Position numbers and translations under genes: made by a program
Shown here: piece by piece, positions 53,947 through 63,094 of the stretch
Position numbering within the stretch: the first letter of the stretch is position 1
Layout of the letters: the number at the start of each line of letters is the position of its first letter
Notes under the pieces: generated by a model
The model's database searches: none
Seen by the model: the letters and a program-made list of their open reading frames with translations, nothing else
What the model was told of the DNA's origin: nothing
NCBI GenBank assembly: GCA_947458745.1
Contig: CANGYQ010000008.1
Location: 62,001-126,000, forward strand
From: Bryobacteraceae bacterium
GTDB taxonomy: Bacteria > Acidobacteriota > Terriglobia > Bryobacterales > Bryobacteraceae
Direction: 5' to 3'
Length of the DNA stretch: 64,000 nt

Positions 53947-54498
53947 ATGTCGGCTACCCGCGAGAAAGCTCAATTGATGTCGGCCTCGGAGATTGACCGG
54001 ACACTGGTCCGGTTGGCTCACGAGATTCTGGAGAAGACCGAAGATCTTTCGGCGCTCGCCTTTATCGGTATCCGTCGCCGGGGCGTGCCGCTGGCGACGC
54101 GGTTGGCGGCCAAAATTGCCGCGCTCGAAAACCGGGAAGTGCCGGTGGGCATTCTCGACATCAATCTCTACCGCGACGACTTGACGACGGTGGGCGCAGC
54201 GCCGGTGCTGAACTCCACGGACATTCCGTTTGATGTCACCGGCAAGGATATTGTCTTGACCGACGACGTGCTCTACACCGGGCGCACTGTGCGGGCAGCG
54301 CTTGATGCGCTGTTCGACCACGGCCGCCCGGCCCGCGTCCAACTGCTGTGCCTGATCGATCGCGGCCACCGCGAATTGCCGATTTCCGCCCGCTATGTGG
54401 GCCGCGAAGTGCAAACCACGGCCAGCGAGATCATTGAAGTGAAGTTCCAGGAAATTGATGGCCTGGAGAAAGTACTACTGGTCGAAAAGATCAGCTAG
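53947..54498 (+). CDS. pyrR: Bifunctional pyr regulator / uracil phosphoribosyltransferase
   Basis: A 183-residue phosphoribosyltransferase of the PyrR family. The PRPP-binding motif DIVLTDDVLYTGRTVRAALD (residues 101-120) is intact, and the N-terminal part (AFIGIRRRGVPLA) and DINLYRDDL fit PyrR. It can convert uracil to UMP and, in Gram-positive bacteria, binds pyr mRNA. Its stop overlaps the pyrB start by one base, so it heads a pyrRBC operon. Confidence 0.92.
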   Translation: MSATREKAQLMSASEIDRTLVRLAHEILEKTEDLSALAFIGIRRRGVPLATRLAAKIAALENREVPVGILDINLYRDDLTTVGAAPVLNSTDIPFDVTGKDIVLTDDVLYTGRTVRAALDALFDHGRPARVQLLCLIDRGHRELPISARYVGREVQTTASEIIEVKFQEIDGLEKVLLVEKIS

Positions 54499-55421
54499 TG
54501 GGAAAGACGGGTAGCGTGCGCGGCCTGCTGGGCATCCAAGACCTTCCTCGGACGGAGATCGAGGCGATCCTCGAACGGGCGAAGTTTTTCCAAACGCCGC
54601 AACAACGCGGCACGGCGCTCACCGGGCGCATGATCGTCAACCTCTTCTTTGAGGCCTCGACGCGGACCCGGGTCAGCTTTGAGATTGCCGCGCGCCGATT
54701 GGGCGCGGATGCGATTTCGATCACAGCTTCGGGGTCGAGCGTCTCGAAAGGCGAATCGCTGGTCGATACGCTGGCGACGCTGGCGGCCATGCGGCCGGAC
54801 GCGATTGTGATGCGGCATGCGGCTTCCGGCGCGCCGCACTTTCTGGCGCGACACCTGGATATCCCGATCATCAACGCGGGCGACGGCACGCATGAGCATC
54901 CCACGCAGGCGCTGCTCGACGCTCGCACCATTCTGGATCATCGGCCGACGCTCGAAGGTCTGCGCGTAGCCATCATCGGGGACTTGGCGCATTCGCGCGT
55001 CGCGCGGTCGAACATTCACTTGCTGTCCAAGTTCGGAGCCTCGATCGTGCTCTGCGGCCCGCCGACGCTGCTGCCCAAGGAGATGGCGCAGCTAGCTCCC
55101 GGCGTCACGCTGACGCACGACATCCGCGAGGCGATTGCGGGTGCCGATGTAGTGATGATGTTGCGCGTGCAACTGGAGCGGCAGCATGAAGCGCCCATCG
55201 CGCACAGTGAGTATTTTGGCTTCTTCGGCCTGCGCGCGGAGCACATCCCGCTGGCCAAGAATGACGTCCTGGTGATGCATCCCGGCCCCATCAACCGTGG
55301 CCACGAGATTGCGTCCGAAGTGGCGGATTCCAAACAGTCGGTGATTTTGAACCAAGTGGAAAACGGGATTGCGGTGCGCATGGCCGTGCTGGAACGCGTG
55401 ACGGCGGGAGGCGCAGCCTAA
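54498..55421 (+). CDS. pyrB: Aspartate carbamoyltransferase catalytic chain
   Basis: A 307-residue cytoplasmic enzyme joining carbamoyl phosphate and aspartate, the committed step of pyrimidine synthesis. The carbamoyl-phosphate site FFEASTRTR (50-58), GDGTHEHPTQALLD and MHPGPINRG are intact, and length fits the family. The GTG start overlaps the pyrR stop (TAGTG). No pyrI regulatory chain follows; pyrC does. Confidence 0.95.
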   Translation: MGKTGSVRGLLGIQDLPRTEIEAILERAKFFQTPQQRGTALTGRMIVNLFFEASTRTRVSFEIAARRLGADAISITASGSSVSKGESLVDTLATLAAMRPDAIVMRHAASGAPHFLARHLDIPIINAGDGTHEHPTQALLDARTILDHRPTLEGLRVAIIGDLAHSRVARSNIHLLSKFGASIVLCGPPTLLPKEMAQLAPGVTLTHDIREAIAGADVVMMLRVQLERQHEAPIAHSEYFGFFGLRAEHIPLAKNDVLVMHPGPINRGHEIASEVADSKQSVILNQVENGIAVRMAVLERVTAGGAA

Positions 55422-56701
55422 TGGCCAAACTGCTGATCAAAGGCGGCCGCGTGATCGATCCGGCCTCCGGCCTGGACCGGGTGACCGATGTGCTGATCGC
55501 CAACTCGATCGTGCGCAAAGTGGGCGACAACCAGCATGCGCCCGAAGCCGAGACCATCGATGCGACCGGTCTGGTGGTGGCTCCGGGATTTATCGACATG
55601 CACGTCCACCTGCGGGAGCCGGGCTTTGTGCATGCGGAGACAATTGAGACCGGAGCTCGGGCCGCGGCGGCGGGTGGCTTTACCACCATCTGCTGCATGC
55701 CGAACACCTCGCCCGTAAATGATTCGGCGCTGGTGACCCGCTACATCATTGAGCGCGCCCAGCGCGATGCAGTAGTGAACGTGTTCCCCATTGGAGCGAT
55801 CACCAAAGGCAGCCAAGGCGAAGAACTGGCCTCGATTGGCGGCATGAAGCGCGCGGGCATTGTGGCGATCTCGGACGATGGCCGCCCGGTGATGAATTCG
55901 CGCGTGATGCGCCGGGCGATGGAAACCGCCGCCGCACTCGACCTGCCGGTGATTGACCATTGCGAAGACCTAAACCTCTCCGCCGGTGGCGACATGCATG
56001 AAGCGTTGCGCTGCGTCGAACTGGGGCTGCGCGGCATTCCATCCTGTTCAGAAGACGTGATGGTGGCCCGCGACATCATTCTGGCGGAAGTGACCGGGGC
56101 TCGCTTCCACGTGGCGCATTTGTCCACACGCGGCGCGGTAGACATGGTGAAGCAGGCCAAGCAGCGCGGTTTGCCGGTGACCTGCGAAGTGTCGCCGCAC
56201 CATTTCACGCTGTGCGACAGCGAGATCGTGCCCTACGATTCGAACTTCAAGATGCGGCCGCCCATCCGCTGCACGCACGATGTCGATGCCTGCCTGGAAG
56301 GCATTATCGATGGCACCGTGGATGCGCTGGCCACGGACCACGCACCGCATGCCGGCAGCGAGAAGATGCAAGAGTTTGAAAAGTGCCCATTCGGCATCCT
56401 GGGCCTGGAGACCGCGATCGGCCTTTCGTTCGCGCGCTTGGTGAACAACGGCCTGATCCCGCTGAAGCGGATGATTGAGCTGTACACCACCGGTCCGGCC
56501 AACATCTTGAAGCTGAACCGCGGAACGCTGCAGGCGGGTTCGCCGGGCGATGTCACGATTCTGGACCCTCGCCGCACATGGCATTACGAACTAGCCAAAT
56601 CAGCCTCCAAGAGCCGTAACTCGCCCTTTGATGGCTGGCAGTTCCAGGGCGGCCCCACGCACACGATCGTCAGCGGCAAGGTTGTCTGGCGCGCCAGCTA
56701 A
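55421..56701 (+). CDS. pyrC: Dihydroorotase
   Basis: A 426-residue class I amidohydrolase forming dihydroorotate from carbamoyl aspartate. Metal ligands HVH (61-63) in GFIDMHVHLREPG, then the His in VIDHCEDL, the His in RFHVAHLS and the Asp in ATDHAPH are visible. Class I dihydroorotases act in complex with aspartate carbamoyltransferase in many bacteria. The start overlaps the pyrB stop by one base (TAATG). Confidence 0.94.
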   Translation: MAKLLIKGGRVIDPASGLDRVTDVLIANSIVRKVGDNQHAPEAETIDATGLVVAPGFIDMHVHLREPGFVHAETIETGARAAAAGGFTTICCMPNTSPVNDSALVTRYIIERAQRDAVVNVFPIGAITKGSQGEELASIGGMKRAGIVAISDDGRPVMNSRVMRRAMETAAALDLPVIDHCEDLNLSAGGDMHEALRCVELGLRGIPSCSEDVMVARDIILAEVTGARFHVAHLSTRGAVDMVKQAKQRGLPVTCEVSPHHFTLCDSEIVPYDSNFKMRPPIRCTHDVDACLEGIIDGTVDALATDHAPHAGSEKMQEFEKCPFGILGLETAIGLSFARLVNNGLIPLKRMIELYTTGPANILKLNRGTLQAGSPGDVTILDPRRTWHYELAKSASKSRNSPFDGWQFQGGPTHTIVSGKVVWRAS

Positions 56702-56750
56702 CTAAGCAGTTCACCGTACGCTCCACCCGTGCAAGCTATACAGTAGGGGT

Positions 56751-59495
56751 ATGAGCGGCCCCATCATTATCGATTACGACGACATCAAGCAGAACCGTTC
56801 CCCGCAAGGGCCACGGCTGGGACTGGGCGTCTTGATCGGCCTGGGGCTGCTGTTGTTGTTGACCGCCCGCTGGGTGGCCAGCTTCGCCATCGAGTACGCC
56901 TGGTGGCAGGAGATGGGCCAAGTCTCCACCTGGTTTGAGATGATCTCGTACGGCTTTGTGCCACGCATCGTGGCGGGGGTCATCGTCTTCCTGGCGCTGT
57001 GGACCGCCTACTATGTCGGTGCCAAGCCCGGAGGCTTAGGGATGGCGACCTTGGCGCTGATGGGCGTATCCGCCTTGCTGAGCCTGATGTTCATCGACTC
57101 CTGGACCGCCGTCCGCTTCTTCGGTGCCCGCGCCGCGGCGGTGGACCCGCAAGCCTGGCGTGACCCGGTGTTCGGCCAACTGCTGCCGTTCTATCTGTTC
57201 GAACTGCCGTTCTATGAGATGGTGCTGCGCCTGATGCTGGTGGCCAGCATGGCGACGCTGGTGGTCTATTGGGTGGCCAGCCATCTGCGCAAGCTGCTCG
57301 ATTTGCGGAACCTGCCGCCGGGGACGCCGATCAACTTGGGCGATCTGGGGCTGACGCGGCTGCTCGATTCGCTGCTGGTGCGCGGCGCGGGCGTGATTTT
57401 TCTGTTGTCGCTGGCGGGTAGCTTTTACCTGGACCGCTTTTCGCTGCTAACCGCCGACCACGGCTTTATGGTGGGGGTCGATTACGTGGCCGAGACGATC
57501 TCGCTGCCGCTGAATTGGGCCGCCATTGGCGCTTGTGTGATCGCCGCAGGTCTGATTTCGATGGGCCGCTTCCGGCCCGCCCTGCTGGCGGTGGCGGCAG
57601 CCGTACTGGTGCCCGGTGCGGTGGCGAAGGCCGTGAACTGGGCCTACGTCCGCCCGAATGAAATTTCGATCCAGCGGCCGTACATTGAGCGGCACATCGC
57701 CACCACGCGCGCGGCCTATGGCCTGGACAAGCGGCTGCGGGAAGTGGAGTTTGGCGCCAAGATCACGGGCCAGATTGATGCCACCAAGCACAAGCCACTG
57801 CTCGATAACGTGCGGCTGTGGGATTGGCGCGCCTTTCATGACACCATCACGCAGATTCAGGCGCTGCGGCCCTACTATGTGTTCCCGGATTCCGATGTCG
57901 ATCGCTACCAGTTGAGCGATGGCGGCGGTCCGGCCCAGATCCGGCAAGTGCTGGTCACTCCGCGTGAGCTAGACGTGCGCCAACTGCCGGACGTCAAGAG
58001 CCGCTGGATCAATCCGCATTTCATCTACACCCACGGCTATGGCGTGGTCATGGCCGAAGCCAACCGCATTACGTCCGATGGCCTGCCGGAACTAATGATC
58101 AAGGATGCGCCGCTGACCACGCGCGCGGGCGGCCTGAAGGTGTCCCGTCCGCAGATCTACTACGGCGAAGCCGTGCATGAGCCCGTCTTTGTCCGCACGG
58201 GACAGCCGGAATTTGATTACCCCTCCGGTTCCGACAACGTCCACACTCGTTATGAAGGCAAGGGCGGCTTCCCGGTTTCCAGCTTCCCCATGCGTGTCGC
58301 GGCGGCCCTGGCCGAGGGCGATTGGAACATTGTTCTCACCAGCTACCTGACGCCCGAAAGCCGCATGATGATCCGGCGCAAGGTGCTGGATCGCCTCGAA
58401 AATCTGGCCGGCTTCATGAAGTGGGATACCGATCCCTATCTGGTGATCGCCAAGGATGGCCGCCTGGTATGGATGGTGGATGGCTTTACGACGTCGAACG
58501 CGCATCCCTACGCGCGCCTGGTCAACACCGCGCGGTTCGGCCCACTGAACTACATCCGCAATTCCGTCAAGGCCACCATCGACGCCTATGACGGCACGGT
58601 GAGCCTCTACATCTTCGATCCCGCTGATCCGATCGTGCAGGCCTATGCCAGCCTCTTCCCCACCCTGTTCAAGCCGGCCAGCGAGATGCCCGCCGACCTG
58701 CGGGAGCATGCCCGGTATCCGGAGACCATTTTCCGTATCCAGGCCGAACTGTTCCGCACCTTCCACATGCATGATCCGGAGGCGTTCTACAACAAGGAAG
58801 ACTTGTGGGACATTGCCCGCACCACCAGCAGCCAGGACGGTGAGGCGGCGCCCTCAACACCCACCTATCTGGTGGCCACGCTGCCGGATTCGGATGTGCC
58901 CGAGTTCCTGCTGATGATCCCATTCACGCCACGCAACAAGGACAACCTGATCGGCATGATGGTGGCGCGCTGCGATGGCGACAAGCTGGGCGAGATCGTG
59001 ATCTTGGAGCTATCCAAGCAGGAGCTGATCTTCGGCCCCATGCAGATCAAGGCGCGCATCAACCAGGACCAGACCATCTCGAAGGACTTGACGCTGTGGA
59101 ACCAACAAGGCTCCAAAGTGATCCGCGGCCAGATGCTGGTGCTGCCGATCGACAAGACGTTCCTCTACGTGGAGCCGATCTACCTGCAAGCCTCGCAAGC
59201 ACCGATGCCGCAGCTGAAGAAAGTGGCGCTGGCTTTGGGCAATCAACTGGTGTACGCAGACACGTATGAGCAGGCGCTAGCGCAGATCTCGAATTCGCAA
59301 ATGCCCGCCGCTGCCTCCGCGGCTGCGGCCGAGATCTCAAAGTCGGTGGGGACGGCGCCACCCGTGGGAGTGCAACCCGACCGGCGGATGGATGAACTGC
59401 GCGGCCGCATGCGCCGTTATCGCGAGCTGATGTCGCAAGGCAAGTTTGGCGAAGCCGGCAAAGAGCTGGAGCAGATCGAAGCGCTGCTGAAGTAG
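56751..59495 (+). CDS. UPF0182-family membrane protein
   Basis: A 914-residue protein of the UPF0182 (COG1615) family with about seven membrane helices in the first 290 residues and a large soluble part after. The amino end has ITIDYDD-like acidic residues before the first helix, and the segments NPHFIYTHGYG and YFGE-like YYGEAVHEPVF are family landmarks. The C terminus is helical and Gln/Glu-rich. Function is unknown. AGTAGGGG precedes the ATG at 56751. Confidence 0.88.
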   Translation: MSGPIIIDYDDIKQNRSPQGPRLGLGVLIGLGLLLLLTARWVASFAIEYAWWQEMGQVSTWFEMISYGFVPRIVAGVIVFLALWTAYYVGAKPGGLGMATLALMGVSALLSLMFIDSWTAVRFFGARAAAVDPQAWRDPVFGQLLPFYLFELPFYEMVLRLMLVASMATLVVYWVASHLRKLLDLRNLPPGTPINLGDLGLTRLLDSLLVRGAGVIFLLSLAGSFYLDRFSLLTADHGFMVGVDYVAETISLPLNWAAIGACVIAAGLISMGRFRPALLAVAAAVLVPGAVAKAVNWAYVRPNEISIQRPYIERHIATTRAAYGLDKRLREVEFGAKITGQIDATKHKPLLDNVRLWDWRAFHDTITQIQALRPYYVFPDSDVDRYQLSDGGGPAQIRQVLVTPRELDVRQLPDVKSRWINPHFIYTHGYGVVMAEANRITSDGLPELMIKDAPLTTRAGGLKVSRPQIYYGEAVHEPVFVRTGQPEFDYPSGSDNVHTRYEGKGGFPVSSFPMRVAAALAEGDWNIVLTSYLTPESRMMIRRKVLDRLENLAGFMKWDTDPYLVIAKDGRLVWMVDGFTTSNAHPYARLVNTARFGPLNYIRNSVKATIDAYDGTVSLYIFDPADPIVQAYASLFPTLFKPASEMPADLREHARYPETIFRIQAELFRTFHMHDPEAFYNKEDLWDIARTTSSQDGEAAPSTPTYLVATLPDSDVPEFLLMIPFTPRNKDNLIGMMVARCDGDKLGEIVILELSKQELIFGPMQIKARINQDQTISKDLTLWNQQGSKVIRGQMLVLPIDKTFLYVEPIYLQASQAPMPQLKKVALALGNQLVYADTYEQALAQISNSQMPAAASAAAAEISKSVGTAPPVGVQPDRRMDELRGRMRRYRELMSQGKFGEAGKELEQIEALLK

Positions 59496-59511
59496 CGCGG
59501 GGAGCGAGACG

Positions 59512-61596
59512 ATGGCCGCCACTGTTCGCCTGGACTTGCCCGTCAGCGGCATGACGTGCGCGGGCTGCGTCAAGACGGTCACCGATGCTCTGCAGCGGAC
59601 TCCCGGCGTGGCCACCGCCAGCGTCAACTTCGCCACCCGCCGCGCCAGCATCGAGTTCGACCCGCAGCAATCGAATCGCGAAAAGCTGTCGGCGGCCATC
59701 CGGGAAGCCGGATACGGCGTGGCCGAGGAACACGATGAATCCAGGCAGTTGATGCAACGGTTGGCCGTGGCGGCGGCGTTCACGGTGCCGCTGATGGCGT
59801 TGGCCATGGGCCCGTGGATGCACGAGACGCGCTGGGTGCAGTGGTTGCTGGCGACACCCGTGGTGGCTTGGTGCGGCTTCCCCTTCTTCCGCGCCGCCGC
59901 CAAAGGTGCGTGGGCCTGGGCGAACGGCATGCCTTTCACCACCGACATGAACACGCTGATCGCCACCGGCACGGGCACGGCGTATGTCTACTCGGCGGTG
60001 ACACTCCTCCAAGGCTCGCACCGCGAGGTCTACTTTGAATCGGCCGCCGTCATCATCACCTTCATCCTGGCCGGACGCATGCTGGAGGCGCGGGCGCGGG
60101 CGCAAGCCTCCAAGGCGATCCAGGGCTTGGCCGAACTGATGCCGCGTGAAGCGGAGGTGCTGCGAGGTGGCTTTCCGTTCCGCGTGCCGCTGGAGCAGGT
60201 GAAGGTGGGCGACATCCTGATGGTGCGCCCCGGGCAGCGCTTGCCGGTGGATGGCGTCATCCAGCAGGGCACGGCGTCGATCGATGAATCCTCGCTCACC
60301 GGTGAGCCGATCCCGGTTTCAAAAGGCAAAGGCGATTGCGTCTATGCGGGCACGGTAAACACTACGTCTGCCTTCCGCGTCGAAGCCAAGGGCGTGGGCC
60401 GCGAGACGATGCTGTCGCAGATTGCCGCCATGGTGGAGCAGGCACAAGGCTCCCGCGCTCCGATCGCGCGGCTGGCCGATGAAGTCAGCGGCTGGTTCAC
60501 TCCCGCGGTGATCATTGTCGCCCTGGTGACGCTGGCGGTCTGGCTGGTGGCAGGTACACCGGAGCAGGCGATGCTGCACTTTGTGGCGGTGCTGATTGTG
60601 GCTTGCCCTTGCGCGTTGGGCTTGGCGACCCCGGCCGCGATCCTGGTGGCCAGTGGCCGGGCCGCGCAACTGGGCATTCTCTTCAAGGGCGGCGAAGCAC
60701 TGGAGGCGGCGGCCCGCATCGATACGGTGATCTTTGACAAGACCGGCACGCTGACGCGTGGTCGCCCGGAGGTTTCGCAAATCGAAGGTGCGCCGGAGAC
60801 GCTGGCCTTGGCGGCGGCAGTGGAGCGTTGGAGCGAACATCCGCTGGCCCAAGCGATCCTAGCCCGCGCGGGCACCGCGGGAGAGTCCACCGCCTTTGAA
60901 GCGCTACCGGGCGTGGGCGCCCGAGCGCAGGTGGATGGCGCGCTGGTGGAAGTGATCACCGATGAAAGCCGTCCAGAAGCCACCTGGCTGCTCGTCCGCC
61001 GCGACGCCGTGGAGGTAGGCCGGATCGCCTTGGCCGACATGCTGCGGACCGAAGCCGCGGAGACGGTGGCGCAACTGCGGGCTCTCAGCATTGAGCCGTG
61101 GCTGCTGTCGGGAGATCGCAAGGCGGTCGCCGAAAAGGTAGCAACCGAACTGGGAATCGCTCATGTGCTGGCGCCGGTGCTGCCTCACCAAAAGGCGGAC
61201 CGCGTCAAGCGGCTGCAAAAGCAAGGGGCCAAGGTGGCAATGGTGGGCGATGGCATCAACGACGCGCCAGCGCTGGCCATGGCCAACGTGGGCATCGCCA
61301 TCGGCACCGGCACGGAGATCGCCATGGAGGCCGCGCATGTGACGCTGATCTCGACCGGCGGCTTGGTTGATTTGCGAAAGGTGCCGCAAGCCTTGCGCCT
61401 CGCGCGGCGCACCTTGTCGGCCATCCAGCAGAACCTATTCTGGGCGTTCGCCTACAACGTGGTGGGCATCCCACTGGCTGCCGGAGCACTGCGGCCTTGG
61501 ACGGGCCTGGAACTATCGCCCATGTTCGCCGCCGCCGCCATGGCGCTGTCCAGCGTCAGTGTAGTGGCCAACTCGCTGCGTCTGCGCCGGGCTTAA
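59512..61596 (+). CDS. copA: Copper-translocating P-type ATPase
   Basis: A 694-residue P1B-type ATPase exporting Cu+. One N-terminal heavy-metal-associated domain with GMTCAGC (13-19) is followed by eight membrane helices with ACPCALG (364-370), phosphorylation DKTGT (Asp409), SEHPLA (His443) and GDGINDAPAL. Helices 7 and 8 carry AYNVVGIPLAAG and ALSSVSVVANSLRL, the residues that select Cu+. The ATG at 59512 has GGGGAGCGAG ahead. Only one metal-binding domain is present, as in many bacterial CopA proteins. Confidence 0.94.
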   Translation: MAATVRLDLPVSGMTCAGCVKTVTDALQRTPGVATASVNFATRRASIEFDPQQSNREKLSAAIREAGYGVAEEHDESRQLMQRLAVAAAFTVPLMALAMGPWMHETRWVQWLLATPVVAWCGFPFFRAAAKGAWAWANGMPFTTDMNTLIATGTGTAYVYSAVTLLQGSHREVYFESAAVIITFILAGRMLEARARAQASKAIQGLAELMPREAEVLRGGFPFRVPLEQVKVGDILMVRPGQRLPVDGVIQQGTASIDESSLTGEPIPVSKGKGDCVYAGTVNTTSAFRVEAKGVGRETMLSQIAAMVEQAQGSRAPIARLADEVSGWFTPAVIIVALVTLAVWLVAGTPEQAMLHFVAVLIVACPCALGLATPAAILVASGRAAQLGILFKGGEALEAAARIDTVIFDKTGTLTRGRPEVSQIEGAPETLALAAAVERWSEHPLAQAILARAGTAGESTAFEALPGVGARAQVDGALVEVITDESRPEATWLLVRRDAVEVGRIALADMLRTEAAETVAQLRALSIEPWLLSGDRKAVAEKVATELGIAHVLAPVLPHQKADRVKRLQKQGAKVAMVGDGINDAPALAMANVGIAIGTGTEIAMEAAHVTLISTGGLVDLRKVPQALRLARRTLSAIQQNLFWAFAYNVVGIPLAAGALRPWTGLELSPMFAAAAMALSSVSVVANSLRLRRA

Positions 61597-62354
61597 GGGA
61601 TACCCGCGGCGCGCTTCCAGCCGGGACGCTCACTCTGGCGCGCCGGAGCAGTAGTGTCACCGGGCGTGCTGCGGCGCGTCACCGGCAGGGCACGCGAGAA
61701 ATCGATCTCCGCATCATCAAAGGTGATCGGCCGGTCGAGAATCATTTCGACAGTAGTCCCTTTGCCCAGCACCGCATCGGGTCCGCGGGTGGCCAGCACG
61801 CCGATCATCGCGGCAGCAGCTCCGGCGGCGGCACCAATGCCCGCGCCCATGCCCGCACGGCCGGCAGCGGAACCAGCAATGGCTCCGACAATGGTGCCGG
61901 TGGTGGCCGCTTCGCCGATGCCTTTGGCGTCACCGGACTTGTTGCCGTCGCCCTGGATCTTGCCCTCTTCGCGGTCCAGCCGACCCGGGTTGGTGCCATC
62001 CACGTTCGACATCCGGGAGCGGAAGTCCCGGATGATGCCGTTGGGCAGAATCAATGTATCGAAGCGCACAAACAGTTCCGCGCGACCCTTCACGCGGCCG
62101 GCGCGCTTGACTGTGGTGACGGTTCCGGCGACGCTCGACCCCACCGGGATCACCACGCGGCTAGCCACGATGATGGGGAACACCGTTTCCAGATAGACCC
62201 GGTCACCTTCGGCGGCGTTCTTGGTGCTCACCGAGTTCAACAGACTAAGCGGAATGCGCGTGCCAGTCTCGACACGTACCGCCGGGGCCGGTTGCGGGGC
62301 TGCCGCCGGGGCGTCTTGAGCAAGCCAGGCTAGGGCGATGGTGGCGATAAACAT
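61593..62354 (-). CDS. Secreted glycine-zipper protein, unknown function
   Basis: A 253-residue exported protein. The start at 62354 has AGGAG seven bases upstream and begins a signal peptide (MFIATIALAWLAQDAPA). After a Pro/Ala linker a beta-rich domain follows (RVETGTRIPLSLLNSVSTKNAAEGD to LPNGIIRD), similar to TrbI/FlgA-like outer-membrane assembly domains, then a glycine zipper (GTIVGAIAGSAAGRAGMGAGIGAAAGAAAA, about 165-195). It ends tail to tail with copA, overlapping by four bases. The zipper suggests membrane insertion or self-association. Upstream in-frame codons are antisense to tRNA-Arg and are not used. Confidence 0.75.
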   Translation of the reverse strand: MFIATIALAWLAQDAPAAAPQPAPAVRVETGTRIPLSLLNSVSTKNAAEGDRVYLETVFPIIVASRVVIPVGSSVAGTVTTVKRAGRVKGRAELFVRFDTLILPNGIIRDFRSRMSNVDGTNPGRLDREEGKIQGDGNKSGDAKGIGEAATTGTIVGAIAGSAAGRAGMGAGIGAAAGAAAAMIGVLATRGPDAVLGKGTTVEMILDRPITFDDAEIDFSRALPVTRRSTPGDTTAPARQSERPGWKRAAGIP

Positions 62355-62442
62355 CAGTGGACTCCTTACACCACGATAAACGCTTCCGGCACCCGGCAAG
62401 TTGCAAAACTCTTGGGTGAAGGCGGAACCGGGGCGAGATTCG

Positions 62443-62448
62443 TACAAT
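62443..62448 (+). promoter_or_regulatory. Putative -10 box of tRNA-Arg
   Basis: TACAAT lies 8 bases before the tRNA 5' end at 62457, placing a start near 62455. No clear -35 box is seen at the normal distance. Confidence 0.4.
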
Positions 62449-62456
62449 GGAGGGGC

Positions 62457-62533
62457 GGGCCCGTAGCTCATCTGGATAGAGCACCGACCTTCTAAGTCGG
62501 GGGTAGCAGGTTCGAGTCCTGCCGGGCCTACCA
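62457..62533 (+). tRNA. tRNA-Arg (anticodon TCT), CCA encoded
   Basis: Cloverleaf: acceptor GGGCCCG with CGGGCCT (62523-62529), D stem GCTC/GAGC, anticodon stem CCGAC/GTCGG with loop CTTCTAA and anticodon TCT (reads AGA), T arm GCAGG-TTCGAGT-CCTGC, discriminator A, CCA at 62531-62533. Confidence 0.95.
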
Positions 62534-62548
62534 ATAGGATCCACTTCA

Positions 62549-63094
62549 TTGAACCGCTTCCTATCCCGGCGCACCGCCCCGTTCCGCCGCATTCTGCTGG
62601 TTGAATCCGGCTCGCGCTCCATTGCGGAAGGCTGGCTGGGTTGGCTGAACAAAGAGCATCCGCAAGCCTCAGTGGATCTGCTGACCTGCTACGACGGCGA
62701 GCCCCAGCATTACGATGGCGCACGCGGAGCGGTGTTCTCCACCAACGACTACCGGACCGACGCCGCCCGGCAGGCGCTAATGACGGAGTTTCTAGCCAAC
62801 CACTACGACGTTGTTGCCATCATCTGTGCCGACGAGCCGGTGATGACCAAGTGGAAGTGGTACACGGCGCTGAAGCTGAAGTGCAAAGTGGTGATCATCA
62901 ACGAGAATGGCGACTGGTTTTGGCTCGACCGCGGCAACTGGGATATCGTCCGCAAGTTTGTCGCCTTCCGTAGCGGCCTGTCCGGTTCCGGCGCGCTATT
63001 GCAGCCGTTGCGCCTGTTGGCTTTTCCGTTCACGTTAACCTATCTGTTGCTGTACGCACTGATGGTCCATACCCGTCGAAAGGTGTTTTCATGA
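62549..63094 (+). CDS. Conserved-looking protein of unknown function, C-terminal membrane anchor
   Basis: A 181-residue protein. It begins with a basic stretch and a strand-like [11 protein letters not shown], has a middle alpha/beta part with [38 protein letters not shown], and ends in a hydrophobic helix ([18 protein letters not shown]) and basic tail. The alternation resembles one half of a Rossmann-type glycosyltransferase, but I cannot name it. TTG start at 62549, with AGGAT nine bases upstream. It overlaps the quinone oxidoreductase start by four bases (ATGA), so they are coupled. Confidence 0.65.
   Translation: MNRFLSRRTAPFRRILLVESGSRSIAEGWLGWLNKEHPQASVDLLTCYDGEPQHYDGARGAVFSTNDYRTDAARQALMTEFLANHYDVVAIICADEPVMTKWKWYTALKLKCKVVIINENGDWFWLDRGNWDIVRKFVAFRSGLSGSGALLQPLRLLAFPFTLTYLLLYALMVHTRRKVFS

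Noticed and set aside
62355..62723. Upstream extension of the glycine-zipper frame
   Set aside because: It reads VGPAGLEPATP, a familiar artefact made by translating the antisense of a tRNA-Arg gene; the tRNA at 62457-62533 explains it.
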